Under the pieces are notes generated by a model that was not told the origin of the DNA, made no database searches, and saw only the letters and a program-made list of their open reading frames with translations. From an uncultured Pseudomonadales bacterium (GTDB taxonomy: Bacteria; Pseudomonadota; Gammaproteobacteria; Pseudomonadales; Pseudohongiellaceae): a stretch of DNA of 38,369 bases. The stretch spans positions 1-38,369 of the forward strand of contig CAMYOK010000018.1 of the NCBI GenBank assembly GCA_947259995.1. Direction: 5' to 3'. Shown here piece by piece: positions 1-7,971 of this stretch. The position numbers and the translations under genes were made by a program. Within the stretch, counting starts at the first letter, position 1; every line of letters starts with the position of its first letter.

Positions 1-164
1 GGCCTGCCCGCGATTCTTACCACCATTTGTGGAATTTCGCGGGCAGGCCCGCTCCCACATTTGGCACTGATCTAGAACAGAGCAACTCCCACATTTGGCA
101 CAGTCTTAGTTCAAAGCAACTCCCACATTTTGCACAGTTCTAGTTCAGAGCAACCCCTGCATCA
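1..164. repeat. Composite REP-like repeat, copy A (cut by window start)
   Basis: First of three copies of one dispersed element. The long palindromic core is cut by the window edge: the right arm at 37-60 is complete and pairs with 1-13 plus bases off the window. A small inner hairpin (CCAC...GTGG) sits in its loop. To the right come imperfect tandem units of 34 bp, each built as agcaactcccacatttggca followed by cagtcttagttcaa, with drifting sequence. The 'gtgggagcgggc...' head resembles Pseudomonas REP elements. No transposase is visible nearby. Confidence 0.8.
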
Positions 165-189
165 ATCTTGAAATTTTTTCTGTATTTCA

Positions 190-216
190 CTTGAATTTAT
201 TTCCACCGCCCCTATT
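190..216 (+). promoter_or_regulatory. Sigma32-type heat-shock promoter of hsp20
   Basis: A -35-like CTTGAAT at 190-196 and a -10-like CCCCTATT at 209-216 are separated by 12 bp. This fits the E. coli sigma32 pattern (CTTGAAA, about 11-16 bp, CCCCATNT). It lies about 100 bp before the hsp20 start codon, leaving a structured leader. A second CTTGAAA at 167-173 lacks a matching -10. Confidence 0.65.
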
Positions 217-225
217 AAGTTTAGT

Positions 226-317
226 AAGGCAGATGCTCCTGGGAGATCTGCCTTTCGAACTCGATCTTCGGATGGGTTCACTAAACTTTAATCATATTGC
301 TTACGAGGATATGCACC
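226..317 (+). promoter_or_regulatory. ROSE-like RNA thermometer in the hsp20 leader
   Basis: The leader can fold into successive hairpins. The first has a 9-bp stem, 226-234 with 246-254. A middle hairpin is capped by a UUCG loop near 265-275. The last, 294-312, has AUAUUGCU pairing across a UACG loop with AGGAUAU, burying the Shine-Dalgarno bases AGGA (306-309). A UUGCU opposite AGGA with an unpaired or G-G juxtaposed G is the signature of ROSE elements, which melt on heating to expose the ribosome site of small heat-shock genes. The motif is seen; temperature response is inferred. Confidence 0.65.
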
Positions 318-770
318 ATGAGAAACTTTGATTTTACTCCGCTTTACCGTTCAACTATTGGTTTTGACCACCTTACTTCTTTGCTTGATGCCGTGACTCA
401 GCGCGAACAGAGTCAGCCAAGCTATCCCCCTTATAATATTGAGCTGATCGACAAAGATCGCTACCGCATCACCATGGCCATTGCTGGCTTTGTGGATGAG
501 GAGCTGGAGATCCAATCCGAACAGCAAACCCTCACCGTGAAAGGCAAAAAAGCCTCTGACGGCAAGGAGCGCAACTATCTGCATCAAGGCATCGCCGGGC
601 GCGATTTCGAACGCGTCTTCCAGCTTGCCGATCATGTGAAGGTGACAGGTGCGACACTCGAGAACGGCTTACTCAATATCGATCTTGAGCGCGAGCTGCC
701 CGAGACCATGAAGCCTCGGCAGATTGCGATTAATGGTAAGACGCCGCTTTTAGAGACTAAAACCTCTTAA
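318..770 (+). CDS. ibpA: Small heat-shock protein, Hsp20/IbpA family
   Basis: 150-residue alpha-crystallin-type chaperone. It binds unfolding proteins in the cytoplasm and keeps them refoldable for DnaK/ClpB. The N-terminus MRNFDFTPLYRSTIGFD is close to the start of E. coli IbpA/IbpB, and the length (about 140-150 aa) fits. The alpha-crystallin domain runs from about residue 35 to 125, with the conserved 'GxLxxxL' type strand seen as ATLENGLLNIDL. I chose the ATG at 318 because it gives this family N-terminus and has GAGG 10 nt upstream; the in-frame ATG at 297 falls inside the thermometer hairpin. A single-gene unit with its own sigma32-type promoter and terminator. Whether it is IbpA or IbpB in name is arbitrary for a single copy. 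Confidence 0.93.
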   Translation: MRNFDFTPLYRSTIGFDHLTSLLDAVTQREQSQPSYPPYNIELIDKDRYRITMAIAGFVDEELEIQSEQQTLTVKGKKASDGKERNYLHQGIAGRDFERVFQLADHVKVTGATLENGLLNIDLERELPETMKPRQIAINGKTPLLETKTS

Positions 771-785
771 TCGTACCTACCTAAC

Positions 786-812
786 AACAGGCTCCCAAAT
801 GGGAGCCTGTTT
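786..812 (+). terminator. Rho-independent terminator after hsp20
   Basis: An 11-bp perfect stem (786-796 with 801-811, aacaggctccc/gggagcctgtt) with a 4-nt loop starts 15 nt after the stop codon. The following T-run is short and interrupted, so termination may be partial. Confidence 0.7.
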
Positions 813-837
813 CAATTCCCCTTTACTAAAGATTTGC

Positions 838-1056
838 TCCTCCCTATTTTGAAGGACTGCTCAAGAGCCCTGTAAGAGAGCCATGTGGGAGCGGGCCTGC
901 CCGCGATTCTTACCACCATTTGTGGAATTTCGCGGGCAGGCCCGCTCCCACATTTGGCACAGTTCTACTTCAGAGTAGCTCCACATTTTGCACTGGCCTA
1001 GTTCAGAGTAGCTCCCACATTTGGCTCTGATCTAGTTCAGAGCAGCTCCCACCGGC
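838..1056. repeat. Composite REP-like repeat, copy B
   Basis: A complete but minimal copy. A short left arm (about 858-882, ctgctcaagagccctgtaag then agagccatg) is followed by the 24-bp perfect palindrome arms 883-906 and 930-953 and three degenerate 34-bp right-arm units to about 1056. It lies between the hsp20 terminator and the next gene, so it interrupts no coding sequence. The left-arm sequence is the same as the end of each 70-bp unit in copy C. Confidence 0.85.
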
Positions 1057-1077
1057 TTTCTTGGTTTTTCCTTCAAA

Positions 1078-1111
1078 TTTTCAATTTTCATCATATTATT
1101 TTTCAATTTTC
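1078..1111. promoter_or_regulatory. 12-bp direct repeat upstream of an exported-protein gene
   Basis: ttttcaattttc occurs at 1078-1089 and again at 1100-1111, 22 bp apart (two helical turns), in the otherwise featureless AT-rich leader before the gene at 1234. The spacing would suit cooperative binding of a regulator. Low-complexity sequence makes chance plausible. Confidence 0.25.
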
Positions 1112-1233
1112 GGAAGATTTACGGCAAATCTTAGGCTATTTTTCCTCAACCAATGTCAATTATGATGTTGGAAAAACAATAAACGCGCTACCCGTGCAGT
1201 TCCGCCTTTAAGCGCTTTTAGTGAGGGTATTTC

Positions 1234-2214
1234 ATGATTCAAGGGTCATTTCATTCTTCATTATCGACATTTACACGTAGTTTAAACTCCAAGGTCATTC
1301 GCGTCGGCCTTACCACTTTACTTGCGACGCTTATCGCCCTTCCCACACAGGCTCAAACCTATCTTAAAGGGCAACATATTGAGCCCGCCTATGAGGGTTG
1401 GTGGGAGAACGACGACGGCACTTTTAGTTTTATATTCGGCTATCACAATGAAAATTGGGAAGAAGAGCTCGATGTGCCTATTGGGGAGAATAATTATTTC
1501 GAACCTGGGGAGCCCGATCGTGGCCAACCGACGCATTTTTTGCCTCGTCGCAACCGCTTCACCTTCGAAGTCGTCGTGCCCGCTGACTGGGGCGACAAAG
1601 AGCTAGCATGGACAGTAACCAGCAATGGCGTGACTAAGACAGCCTATGCCACGCTCGCGCGCGACTATATCGTCGACAATGTCGTGATTGCCTCTGAAAC
1701 CGGCTCATTAGGGGCCGGGACAAGTAGCCCAGAGTCTCGTGCCAATGTTGCCCCCACTTTAACGGTGCAAGGGGACCGCGCCGGCGGCCAGATCATTCGC
1801 CGCGTGCGCGTTGGTGAGCCTCTATTGATTGAATCCTTGGTCGAGGATGACGGGCTGCCAAAACCACGCGGAACTTCAAGCCGCTTAGCGGGGCTTGACC
1901 CTAAGCTGCGTCTACTGACTCCACCTACTCAGGTCACTGTTGGCAAGACCAATGGCTTATTCCTGTCTTGGAATGTCTACCGTGGTGAAGGCGAAGTCAT
2001 GTTTGACCCACCCCAAATAAAGCCTTGGGAAGATACACGGACCTCTGCCAACTCGCCTTGGGGTGCGCTATGGACTCCACCGGAGGTGCCAGCGGACGGG
2101 ATGTATCGCACCAATGTGACCTTTACTGAGCCTGGCACCTATACCCTATGGGGCCGTGCCGATGATGGTGGCTTGTTCCATGATGAATACATCACGGTAA
2201 TTGTTAGCGAGTAG
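1234..2214 (+). CDS. Exported protein of unknown function
   Basis: 326 residues. There is a long basic N-region, a hydrophobic stretch (about 24-38) and a likely signal peptidase I site after LPTQA-Q, so the mature protein should be periplasmic or outer. The rest is soluble, rich in Trp, Pro, Gly and acidic residues, with beta-sandwich-like strands such as RFTFEVVVPADW and a C-terminal block, TYTLWGRADDGG, resembling an Ig-like or PKD-type fold. No catalytic motif was recognised. The start is supported by gtgagg about 10 nt before the ATG. It stands alone between a REP-like repeat and a strong terminator. I do not recognise a named family; a structural or ligand-binding periplasmic protein is only an inference. 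Confidence 0.75.
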   Translation: MIQGSFHSSLSTFTRSLNSKVIRVGLTTLLATLIALPTQAQTYLKGQHIEPAYEGWWENDDGTFSFIFGYHNENWEEELDVPIGENNYFEPGEPDRGQPTHFLPRRNRFTFEVVVPADWGDKELAWTVTSNGVTKTAYATLARDYIVDNVVIASETGSLGAGTSSPESRANVAPTLTVQGDRAGGQIIRRVRVGEPLLIESLVEDDGLPKPRGTSSRLAGLDPKLRLLTPPTQVTVGKTNGLFLSWNVYRGEGEVMFDPPQIKPWEDTRTSANSPWGALWTPPEVPADGMYRTNVTFTEPGTYTLWGRADDGGLFHDEYITVIVSE

Positions 2215-2248
2215 TCTTAGCGCATCCGCCTATGATTGCGGGAGAGAG

Positions 2249-2287
2249 CCCGGCACTTTGCGCCACACGCAAGTTGCCGGGTTTTTT
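2249..2287 (+). terminator. Strong Rho-independent terminator
   Basis: A long stem (cccggcactttgcg at 2249-2262 with cgcaagttgccggg at about 2268-2281, one mismatched region) is followed by six T's at 2282-2287. It ends the exported-protein gene and shows that the longer upstream reading frame of the AraC-type gene is not used as its start. Confidence 0.85.
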
Positions 2288-2361
2288 ATTATTTGCATCT
2301 TGGCGCGTGTCATGGCTTTATAAGCACCGAAAATGATAATTATAATAATACGAGGTGTGTC

Positions 2362-3498
2362 ATGCTCGGAATGAGTTTGAATACTATTGGGGCGCTAGCC
2401 TTGTCCCAATTGATGTTCATGTGTCTTTTTTTTGCTCTCAACCACAGACAGCAGCTGATCGGCAAACTACTGATACTGTACAGTGTCTGCGTTGCTAGCC
2501 ACGTGCTAGCCTCCAGCGTTGCCGCCAACTCCCATCCGGCTGTGTATTTCTTGATGCAACGCATTGCCACTGTCGCCCCAGCTGCGCTCTGGCTGCTAGC
2601 CCTATACCTATTCGTCGACAACCCACATGTCCCTAAAAAAATCTGGGCATTGATCGCCCTTTACGTAGGAGTGCGAGGCATTGGTGCGGCAATAGGCACC
2701 GGCGATACGCCAGTACTAGAAGCTTTGTATCTGACTTGCTATGTCATTCCACAGTTCATCATGATGGGCTTTTGCTTCCATGCCTTGTGCTTGGCGATGC
2801 AGGATATCGGCATTGACCTGGTGGAAACCAGAAGACGCATTCGCGTGCCCTTCGTGATCGCCATGGGGATGTTGGTGTTAGCGATACTAATTCGGGGCTT
2901 TATTATCTCTTTCGAACACTATGTGGGAATTCTTGGCATTCATGTCACGCCCATGCCCAACGAATTGCTATTTCTGTATATGTTCTTAATTACACTGGCT
3001 TTTAATATCTCCAGCTTGCGCCTGCAAAGCGATGCCTTGCAGATAATCGTCCCAAGCCCCGAACGGGCGGCGCGACATTTGAAACCAGTGCCCAGCGCGG
3101 CGGCAAAAGTGGACAACCCAGCGGTGGTAAACCGAATCTACGCTTTATTAGAGAAGGAAAAACTATACACCCACACGGGGCTGACTATTGGTGACCTAGC
3201 CGAGCGGCTATCGCTGCAAGAATATCGTTTACGAAGGGTGATCAATAAGCAATTGGGGTATCGTAACTTCAACCAGTTTCTAAACGAGTTACGCGTAGAA
3301 GAGGCTTGTCGTCGATTGGCGGAGCCCTCCGAACAACGCGAACAGATCGCCAACATCGCCTATGATGTTGGCTACTCTGCGCTGTCTTCGTTCAATAAAG
3401 CCTTCAAAGACATCAAAAACCTGACCCCAACACAGTATCGGGATAATGCGCGAGCTGAGGTTGAGTTTGAATCACAGCAACAGTTGGCAACAAACTAG
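2362..3498 (+). CDS. Membrane-anchored AraC-family transcription regulator
   Basis: 378 residues. The N-terminal about 220 residues form roughly seven hydrophobic segments, for example the run before 'LFFALNHRQQ', 'APAALWLLALYLF', 'VIPQFIMMGFCFHALCL' and 'FLYMFLITLAFNI'. A short linker leads to a C-terminal AraC/XylS double helix-turn-helix (about 275-365) with the family signature IAYDVGYSALSSFNKAFK and the end motif LTPTQYR. Such proteins sense a signal in the membrane and bind DNA from there. The in-frame start at 2236 would read through the terminator, so I take the ATG at 2362, with GAGG 7-8 nt upstream. No target is obvious; the flanking exported-protein gene is a candidate. Confidence 0.85.
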   Translation: MLGMSLNTIGALALSQLMFMCLFFALNHRQQLIGKLLILYSVCVASHVLASSVAANSHPAVYFLMQRIATVAPAALWLLALYLFVDNPHVPKKIWALIALYVGVRGIGAAIGTGDTPVLEALYLTCYVIPQFIMMGFCFHALCLAMQDIGIDLVETRRRIRVPFVIAMGMLVLAILIRGFIISFEHYVGILGIHVTPMPNELLFLYMFLITLAFNISSLRLQSDALQIIVPSPERAARHLKPVPSAAAKVDNPAVVNRIYALLEKEKLYTHTGLTIGDLAERLSLQEYRLRRVINKQLGYRNFNQFLNELRVEEACRRLAEPSEQREQIANIAYDVGYSALSSFNKAFKDIKNLTPTQYRDNARAEVEFESQQQLATN

Positions 3499-3935
3499 AA
3501 CCGCTTGTAAGAGAGCCAAGTGGGAGCTTGCTCAGCACTGCGAAAAACCTCTTGTAGAAACCTGCTCAAGAGCCTTGTAAGAGAGCCATGTGGGAGCTTG
3601 CTCCGCTCTCCGAAAAACCTCATGCAGAAACTTGCTCAAGAGCCCTGTAAGAGAGCCATGTGGGAGCTTGCTCAGCTCTGCGAAAAACCTCTTGTAGAAA
3701 CCTGCTCAAGTGCCCTGTAAGAGAGCCATGTGGGAGCGGGCCTGCCCGCGATTCTTACCACCATTTGTGGAATTATCGCGGGCAGGCCCGCTCCCACATT
3801 TTCCACAGTCTTAGTTCAGAGCAGCTCCCACATTTTCCACAGTCTTAGTTCAGAGCAGCTCCCACATTTGGCACAGTTCTACTTCAGAGCAGCTCCCACA
3901 TTTGGCACAGTTCTACTTCAGAGTAGCTCCTACAG
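3499..3935. repeat. Composite REP-like repeat, copy C (expanded)
   Basis: Fills the entire gap between two convergent genes and abuts both stop codons. The left arm has tandem 70-bp units: 'gagagccaag' or 'gagagccatg' recurs at 3511, 3581, 3651 and 3721, each unit holding a small gagcttgctc hairpin. The core palindrome has 24-bp perfect arms at 3728-3751 and 3776-3799. The right arm has about four tandem 34-bp units ending at 3935. The left arm is expanded relative to copy B, so unit number varies between copies. Apparent reading frames here simply translate the repeats. Confidence 0.9.
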
Positions 3936-5180
3936 TCAGTCAAGCATATGCACAAACAGGCCGCTCTTGAGTTTGGGTTCGAACCAGGTGGATTTTGGGG
4001 GCATCACTTCCCCTGCATCGGCAATGGCCATTAGGCTGTCGATGGAGGTTGGGTAGATGGCGAAGGCCAGGGCAAATTCACCTGAGTTCACGCGCTTCTC
4101 TAGCTCGCCAAGACCGCGAATGCCACCGATGAAATCGATGCGCTTATCGCGGCGTTGATCTTCGATTCCCAGCACCGGCTCGAAGAGATTGTTTTGGATG
4201 ATGCTGGCATCCAGTCGCGCCACCGGGTCGCTGTCATCCCACAGCCCATCGATCACTTGCAAAACATACCACTTGCCGCCGAGGTACATGCCAAACTCGC
4301 GTTCACGGCTTGGTTTAACCGCGCCACTTGTACTTTCTTTGACGTTAAAGCAGGCTTGAATTTTCGCTAGAAAATCCGCTTCGCTAAGGCCATTTAGATC
4401 TGTAAGCACGCGGTTGTAATCGAGAATCTGCATTTGATTATCAGGGAAGATAACAGTGGAGAAGAAATTATAAGACTCCTCCCCCGTATGGGCTGGGTTG
4501 GCATCTTTGCGCAAATGTTTTACCCGTTGCGCCGCGGCGGAGCGATGATGTCCGTCAGCCACATACAAGCAATCCACTTGTTCGAACGCCGCTTGAATCT
4601 TGTCGACCAGCGCTTGCTCAGACACCACCCAAAACACGTGTTGATTGCCATCGTCTGCCACAAAATCGTATTCGGGTGTGGTTGCGGTAACTTGTGCGAT
4701 TAGGGCATCGATCTGCGGGCGTGCGCGATAAGTGAGAAACACGGGGCCCACTTGTGCGCCTAGCGTATTGATGTGGTTGACGCGATCGTCCTCTTTTACA
4801 GGGCGGGTAAACTCGTGTTTCTTAATCAAGTCTTGTTCATAGGCATCGACTGATGCCGCGGCCACTAAGCCTACTTGCGCATGACTTCCCATCACTTGTT
4901 TATACACATAGAAACACGCACTAGGGTCGCGTTGCATGATGCCTTGCTCGATGAACTTTTGCAGATTATCGGCACCGCGTTGATAGACCCGAGCGTCATA
5001 AACATCGATCGAGCTGTCTACATCGATCTCCGGTTTATTTATTCGCAAAAAACTCACGTCATTGCCTTGGGCCATCGCAAAGGCTTCCTCTCGGTTGAGC
5101 ACGTCATAGGGCGGTGCTGCTACGCGAGCGGCTAATTCTTTTTTCGGTCTTAAGGCATTAAAGGGTCTAATCAACTTCAT
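3936..5180 (-). CDS. DUF1015 family protein
   Basis: 414 residues, a cytoplasmic protein with no signal or membrane segment. It begins with the hallmark MKLIRPFNALRP and continues to APPYDVLNREEA, typical of DUF1015 proteins, which are about 400-430 residues long. A conserved YVADGHHRSAAA block lies near the middle, a His-rich motif suggestive of a metal or nucleotide site. The family function is unknown. The ATG has AAGGA 7-8 nt upstream. It sits 35 nt after the adenylate cyclase gene on the same strand and could be co-transcribed. Its stop codon touches the REP-like repeat. Confidence 0.88.
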   Translation of the reverse strand: MKLIRPFNALRPKKELAARVAAPPYDVLNREEAFAMAQGNDVSFLRINKPEIDVDSSIDVYDARVYQRGADNLQKFIEQGIMQRDPSACFYVYKQVMGSHAQVGLVAAASVDAYEQDLIKKHEFTRPVKEDDRVNHINTLGAQVGPVFLTYRARPQIDALIAQVTATTPEYDFVADDGNQHVFWVVSEQALVDKIQAAFEQVDCLYVADGHHRSAAAQRVKHLRKDANPAHTGEESYNFFSTVIFPDNQMQILDYNRVLTDLNGLSEADFLAKIQACFNVKESTSGAVKPSREREFGMYLGGKWYVLQVIDGLWDDSDPVARLDASIIQNNLFEPVLGIEDQRRDKRIDFIGGIRGLGELEKRVNSGEFALAFAIYPTSIDSLMAIADAGEVMPPKSTWFEPKLKSGLFVHMLD

Positions 5181-5215
5181 TTCGAATCCTTGTTGAGAGG
5201 TTAAATTCTCAAAGC

Positions 5216-7189
5216 TTATTTACGGTTAAACGCAAACACCCCATCCCAATCTGGAGACAAGTTGCGATTAGGAAGATAAGTCATTCGCTCCAAGTACACT
5301 GAATATAGACTATCGTCGCGCACAGATTCCGGTAAAGAAAGTTGGAGTTGTTCGAACTTTGCAATCGCCTCCTCCCAACGCTGGGCGCGGTAGCTTGCCA
5401 ATGCGTCGGCAAAAGCGGTCAGTTCTCGCTGCTGTTGATTTGTTATTGTGGCGCGTGTTCCCACGACTTGATAGATTCTAACAGGCTCACTCTTGCCCGC
5501 AACCTGCACGAGATCTAACTCGCGATAAATAAACTCAGGAGCGGCTTGCACACAAGCGGCGCTGACAATATTGGCGGTGTTATAGATGCGCGTTAAGCCC
5601 TCTAGACGGGCGCTCAGATTGACCGAATCGCCAATCACCGTGTAGTTCAAGCGGTTCTGCGAGCCTAAATTCCCCGCCACCACCAAGCCTGTGTGGACAC
5701 CAATGCCCGCCTCCATTAGACCGAGGCCTTCTTCACGATGAATCTTATTCAATTGCACCATGCATTGTTGAATATCCAGTGCCGCTTGCACCGCGTTCTG
5801 AGCATCGTTCTCTCGCGTTAACGGCGCACCAAACAGCGCCATCACCGAATCGCCGGTGTATTTATCGAGAACGCCGTGATTGTCTTCGATGACCTTGGTG
5901 ATGGCGCTGAGATAGCGGTTTAACAAAGTAAGCACGGCCTCGGGGGCGGCGCTTTCGCACAATGTGGTGAAGCCTTTGATGTCGGCGAAAAGTACAGAGA
6001 CAACTTTTTCTTCACCGCCTAGCTCAATCGTTTTACTGAGCAGCTCTTCGGCGATCTCGTGTGAGACCACTTTGCCCAAAAGGTCGCGTACCTTTTCTTT
6101 CTCGGCCAAGCCCGACGCCATCTTGTTGACCGAGCCGGCCAGTTGACTAATCTCGTCACGCCCAGACACCTCAACAGACTGACCATAGTCGCCCTCTTCG
6201 ATGCGTTTAACCCGTTTGGCTAGGTCTAGGATTGGCCGGGTAACCGAACGGGCTAGAACCACGACTACGACCAAACTGATGCCGATAACCACGAGGTAAA
6301 ATTGCAATAACACGCGCTGAAAAGCCTCGAGGTTTTCGAAATTTTCGTTATAGGATTTTTGAATGACGGCGACGGTTTGCAGTGAGTCTCCTGGCTCGCC
6401 ATATAGGGGCCGCATCAGTGTCCCGTATTCCCCATCGGCCAAATTAATGCGTTGAGTGCCGCTAAAGGTGACACCGCTGCGCTGTAACTGCGCGGTGAGC
6501 CGCACCTGGTCATCAGCACTAAGCGTTGAGGCAATCACGTTGACGTCCGCCGGTGTTTGCTCTTGCCCTTTGTCTTGCACAAACTCGACTATTGAGACGT
6601 CGGACACGATGCTTTGTTTAACAGTATCGGTAAAGCGCTTATCTAAAGGAAAGCCGCCAAAAATCCACGCGACAGGGGTTGGCAGAAACAAGGGAATCAC
6701 CGTGATCTGATAAGGCACACCGGCGACATTGATGATGGCATCCCCTATGCCGTTGAGATCATTGGCCGCAGAATCCATGAGCTCGCGCCACTCTCCCTCT
6801 AAGGATTCGAAACCCTGAATTTTCGTATCGATTATTACTTCACCATCCATCGAGGCGATCAACATCATGTCGGCACCCCCTAAGGAGCGCAGCAAAATAT
6901 TGTCTGCCGCATCGATAATGGTGTAAGGGTCACCGGTACCGAAGGCATTGCGAAAACCCCAGTCACGGGTCATGGTGCTGGTAATCGTTAGCAGTGTGTT
7001 TTTATGCTCTTCACGCGTGAAGTCGAAAACATCGGCTCCTAGCTCAAGATAACTATTGATGGTATCGGTGGTGTATTGATTGTTCTCGCGATTTACGAAG
7101 ACATAGATGCCAAGCAGCACTGGAATCATCAGAGCTAATAAGAAGACTAAGAGCCTTGTGCGAAAACTGCGGAAGGAGAAAATTGCCAT
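5216..7189 (-). CDS. Membrane adenylate cyclase (class III) with HAMP domain
   Basis: 657 residues. TM1 (about 12-31), a periplasmic sensor region (about 32-294, Cache-like by layout), TM2 (about 295-314), HAMP (about 315-370) and a class III nucleotide cyclase domain (about 395-580). Catalytic residues are in place: metal aspartates in FADIKGF (D403) and the later GDSVMALFG (D447); purine-selecting Lys in DKYTGD (K443) and Asp in VIGDSVNLSARLE (D521); transition-state Asn and Arg (N524, R528). The Lys/Asp pair points to ATP, so cAMP. I prefer the ATG at 7189, just before TM1, though its Shine-Dalgarno is weak; an in-frame GTG at 7258 would overlap the upstream gene by 53 nt. Gap to the cupredoxin gene is 16 nt. 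Confidence 0.9.
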   Translation of the reverse strand: MAIFSFRSFRTRLLVFLLALMIPVLLGIYVFVNRENNQYTTDTINSYLELGADVFDFTREEHKNTLLTITSTMTRDWGFRNAFGTGDPYTIIDAADNILLRSLGGADMMLIASMDGEVIIDTKIQGFESLEGEWRELMDSAANDLNGIGDAIINVAGVPYQITVIPLFLPTPVAWIFGGFPLDKRFTDTVKQSIVSDVSIVEFVQDKGQEQTPADVNVIASTLSADDQVRLTAQLQRSGVTFSGTQRINLADGEYGTLMRPLYGEPGDSLQTVAVIQKSYNENFENLEAFQRVLLQFYLVVIGISLVVVVVLARSVTRPILDLAKRVKRIEEGDYGQSVEVSGRDEISQLAGSVNKMASGLAEKEKVRDLLGKVVSHEIAEELLSKTIELGGEEKVVSVLFADIKGFTTLCESAAPEAVLTLLNRYLSAITKVIEDNHGVLDKYTGDSVMALFGAPLTRENDAQNAVQAALDIQQCMVQLNKIHREEGLGLMEAGIGVHTGLVVAGNLGSQNRLNYTVIGDSVNLSARLEGLTRIYNTANIVSAACVQAAPEFIYRELDLVQVAGKSEPVRIYQVVGTRATITNQQQRELTAFADALASYRAQRWEEAIAKFEQLQLSLPESVRDDSLYSVYLERMTYLPNRNLSPDWDGVFAFNRK

Positions 7190-7205
7190 CAGGGCAGCTC
7201 GCGCC

Positions 7206-7898
7206 TCATCGATAACGGGTTCGTGAGACGTTAGGCGCCCTACGTAGCCGGTTGTCACGCGTCAAGCTCAACGCCGATCGCAAAGTGCTAGGCTGCGCGT
7301 CACTAAACTCGACACTATGTTGTAAGCCAGCGCTGTCCTCGGCAGCACGAGGATGCCAAACGCTGACTGTATAGCTTCCCTCTGGCACGCCATCAATAGT
7401 GGCTTGCCCATTCTCGTCGGTCTTCACCGCAAGGGTGGTCGCGGCGACATAGACATAACCCAGCATCCAGTCATGAATATTACAGCCTAACTCCACTACG
7501 CCGGCTTGCTCGAATATTTGCGAGAAATCGACGCTGCGACCATTGCCGTACAAAGGCAGTTCAAACACTTTAGCGGGTGAGAAGGAGTACACATGATGGA
7601 GAATATCGTCACTATTTGGGAAGAGGACGCGACTGCCAACATTAACCACGGTGACATTGGCGACAAATTCTTTGTCGACTTGATCAACACTAAACTCTTG
7701 CGGGGCAGAAAAGCCATTTTGCATGGCAACGGGAATATGTACTTCGACAACCGCGTCCACCACCGCCTCCCCGGTATCAGCATCTTGCAGTGCGATACGC
7801 AATTGGGCGGCATTGAGCGACTGAACATGCAAAGCCATCAGCAATGCCAGTGCTAATGTGAGTGGAGGTCTGATGGAAAGTAAACGTGCAAAGCCCAT
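7206..7898 (-). CDS. Periplasmic cupredoxin-like protein ('methylamine utilization protein' type)
   Basis: 230 residues with a signal peptide (about 1-31, ending LNA-A). A plastocyanin-like fold is indicated by a first ligand region FPNSDDILHHVYSFS (H101/H102) and the cluster CNIHDWM giving C139, H142 and M145, the Cys-x2-His-x2-Met arrangement of type 1 copper sites. The C-terminal part (about 153-200, 'DENGQATIDGVPEGSYTVSVW') looks like a carboxypeptidase-regulatory beta-sandwich. Related proteins are often labelled methylamine utilization proteins on weak grounds; no methylamine genes are here. It lies directly upstream of the adenylate cyclase and probably shares its transcript, so it may be a periplasmic copper or redox partner of that sensor. 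Confidence 0.8.
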   Translation of the reverse strand: MGFARLLSIRPPLTLALALLMALHVQSLNAAQLRIALQDADTGEAVVDAVVEVHIPVAMQNGFSAPQEFSVDQVDKEFVANVTVVNVGSRVLFPNSDDILHHVYSFSPAKVFELPLYGNGRSVDFSQIFEQAGVVELGCNIHDWMLGYVYVAATTLAVKTDENGQATIDGVPEGSYTVSVWHPRAAEDSAGLQHSVEFSDAQPSTLRSALSLTRDNRLRRAPNVSRTRYR

Positions 7899-7971
7899 TT
7901 AAGTCGATCCTCGCCAGTCATTGCCGAATCGATGCGGTGCGCATCACTTAAGAATCAGCGTTAAGGCGCGA

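Noticed and set aside
2236..2361. Longer N-terminus for the AraC-type regulator
   Set aside because: It would translate through a strong terminator hairpin; the ATG at 2362 has a good ribosome site and leads straight into the first membrane segment.
3499..3935. Possible CRISPR array or small proteins in the tandem repeats
   Set aside because: The 34-bp and 70-bp units are contiguous with no unique spacers and no cas genes. The reading frames are translations of the repeat and share its period.
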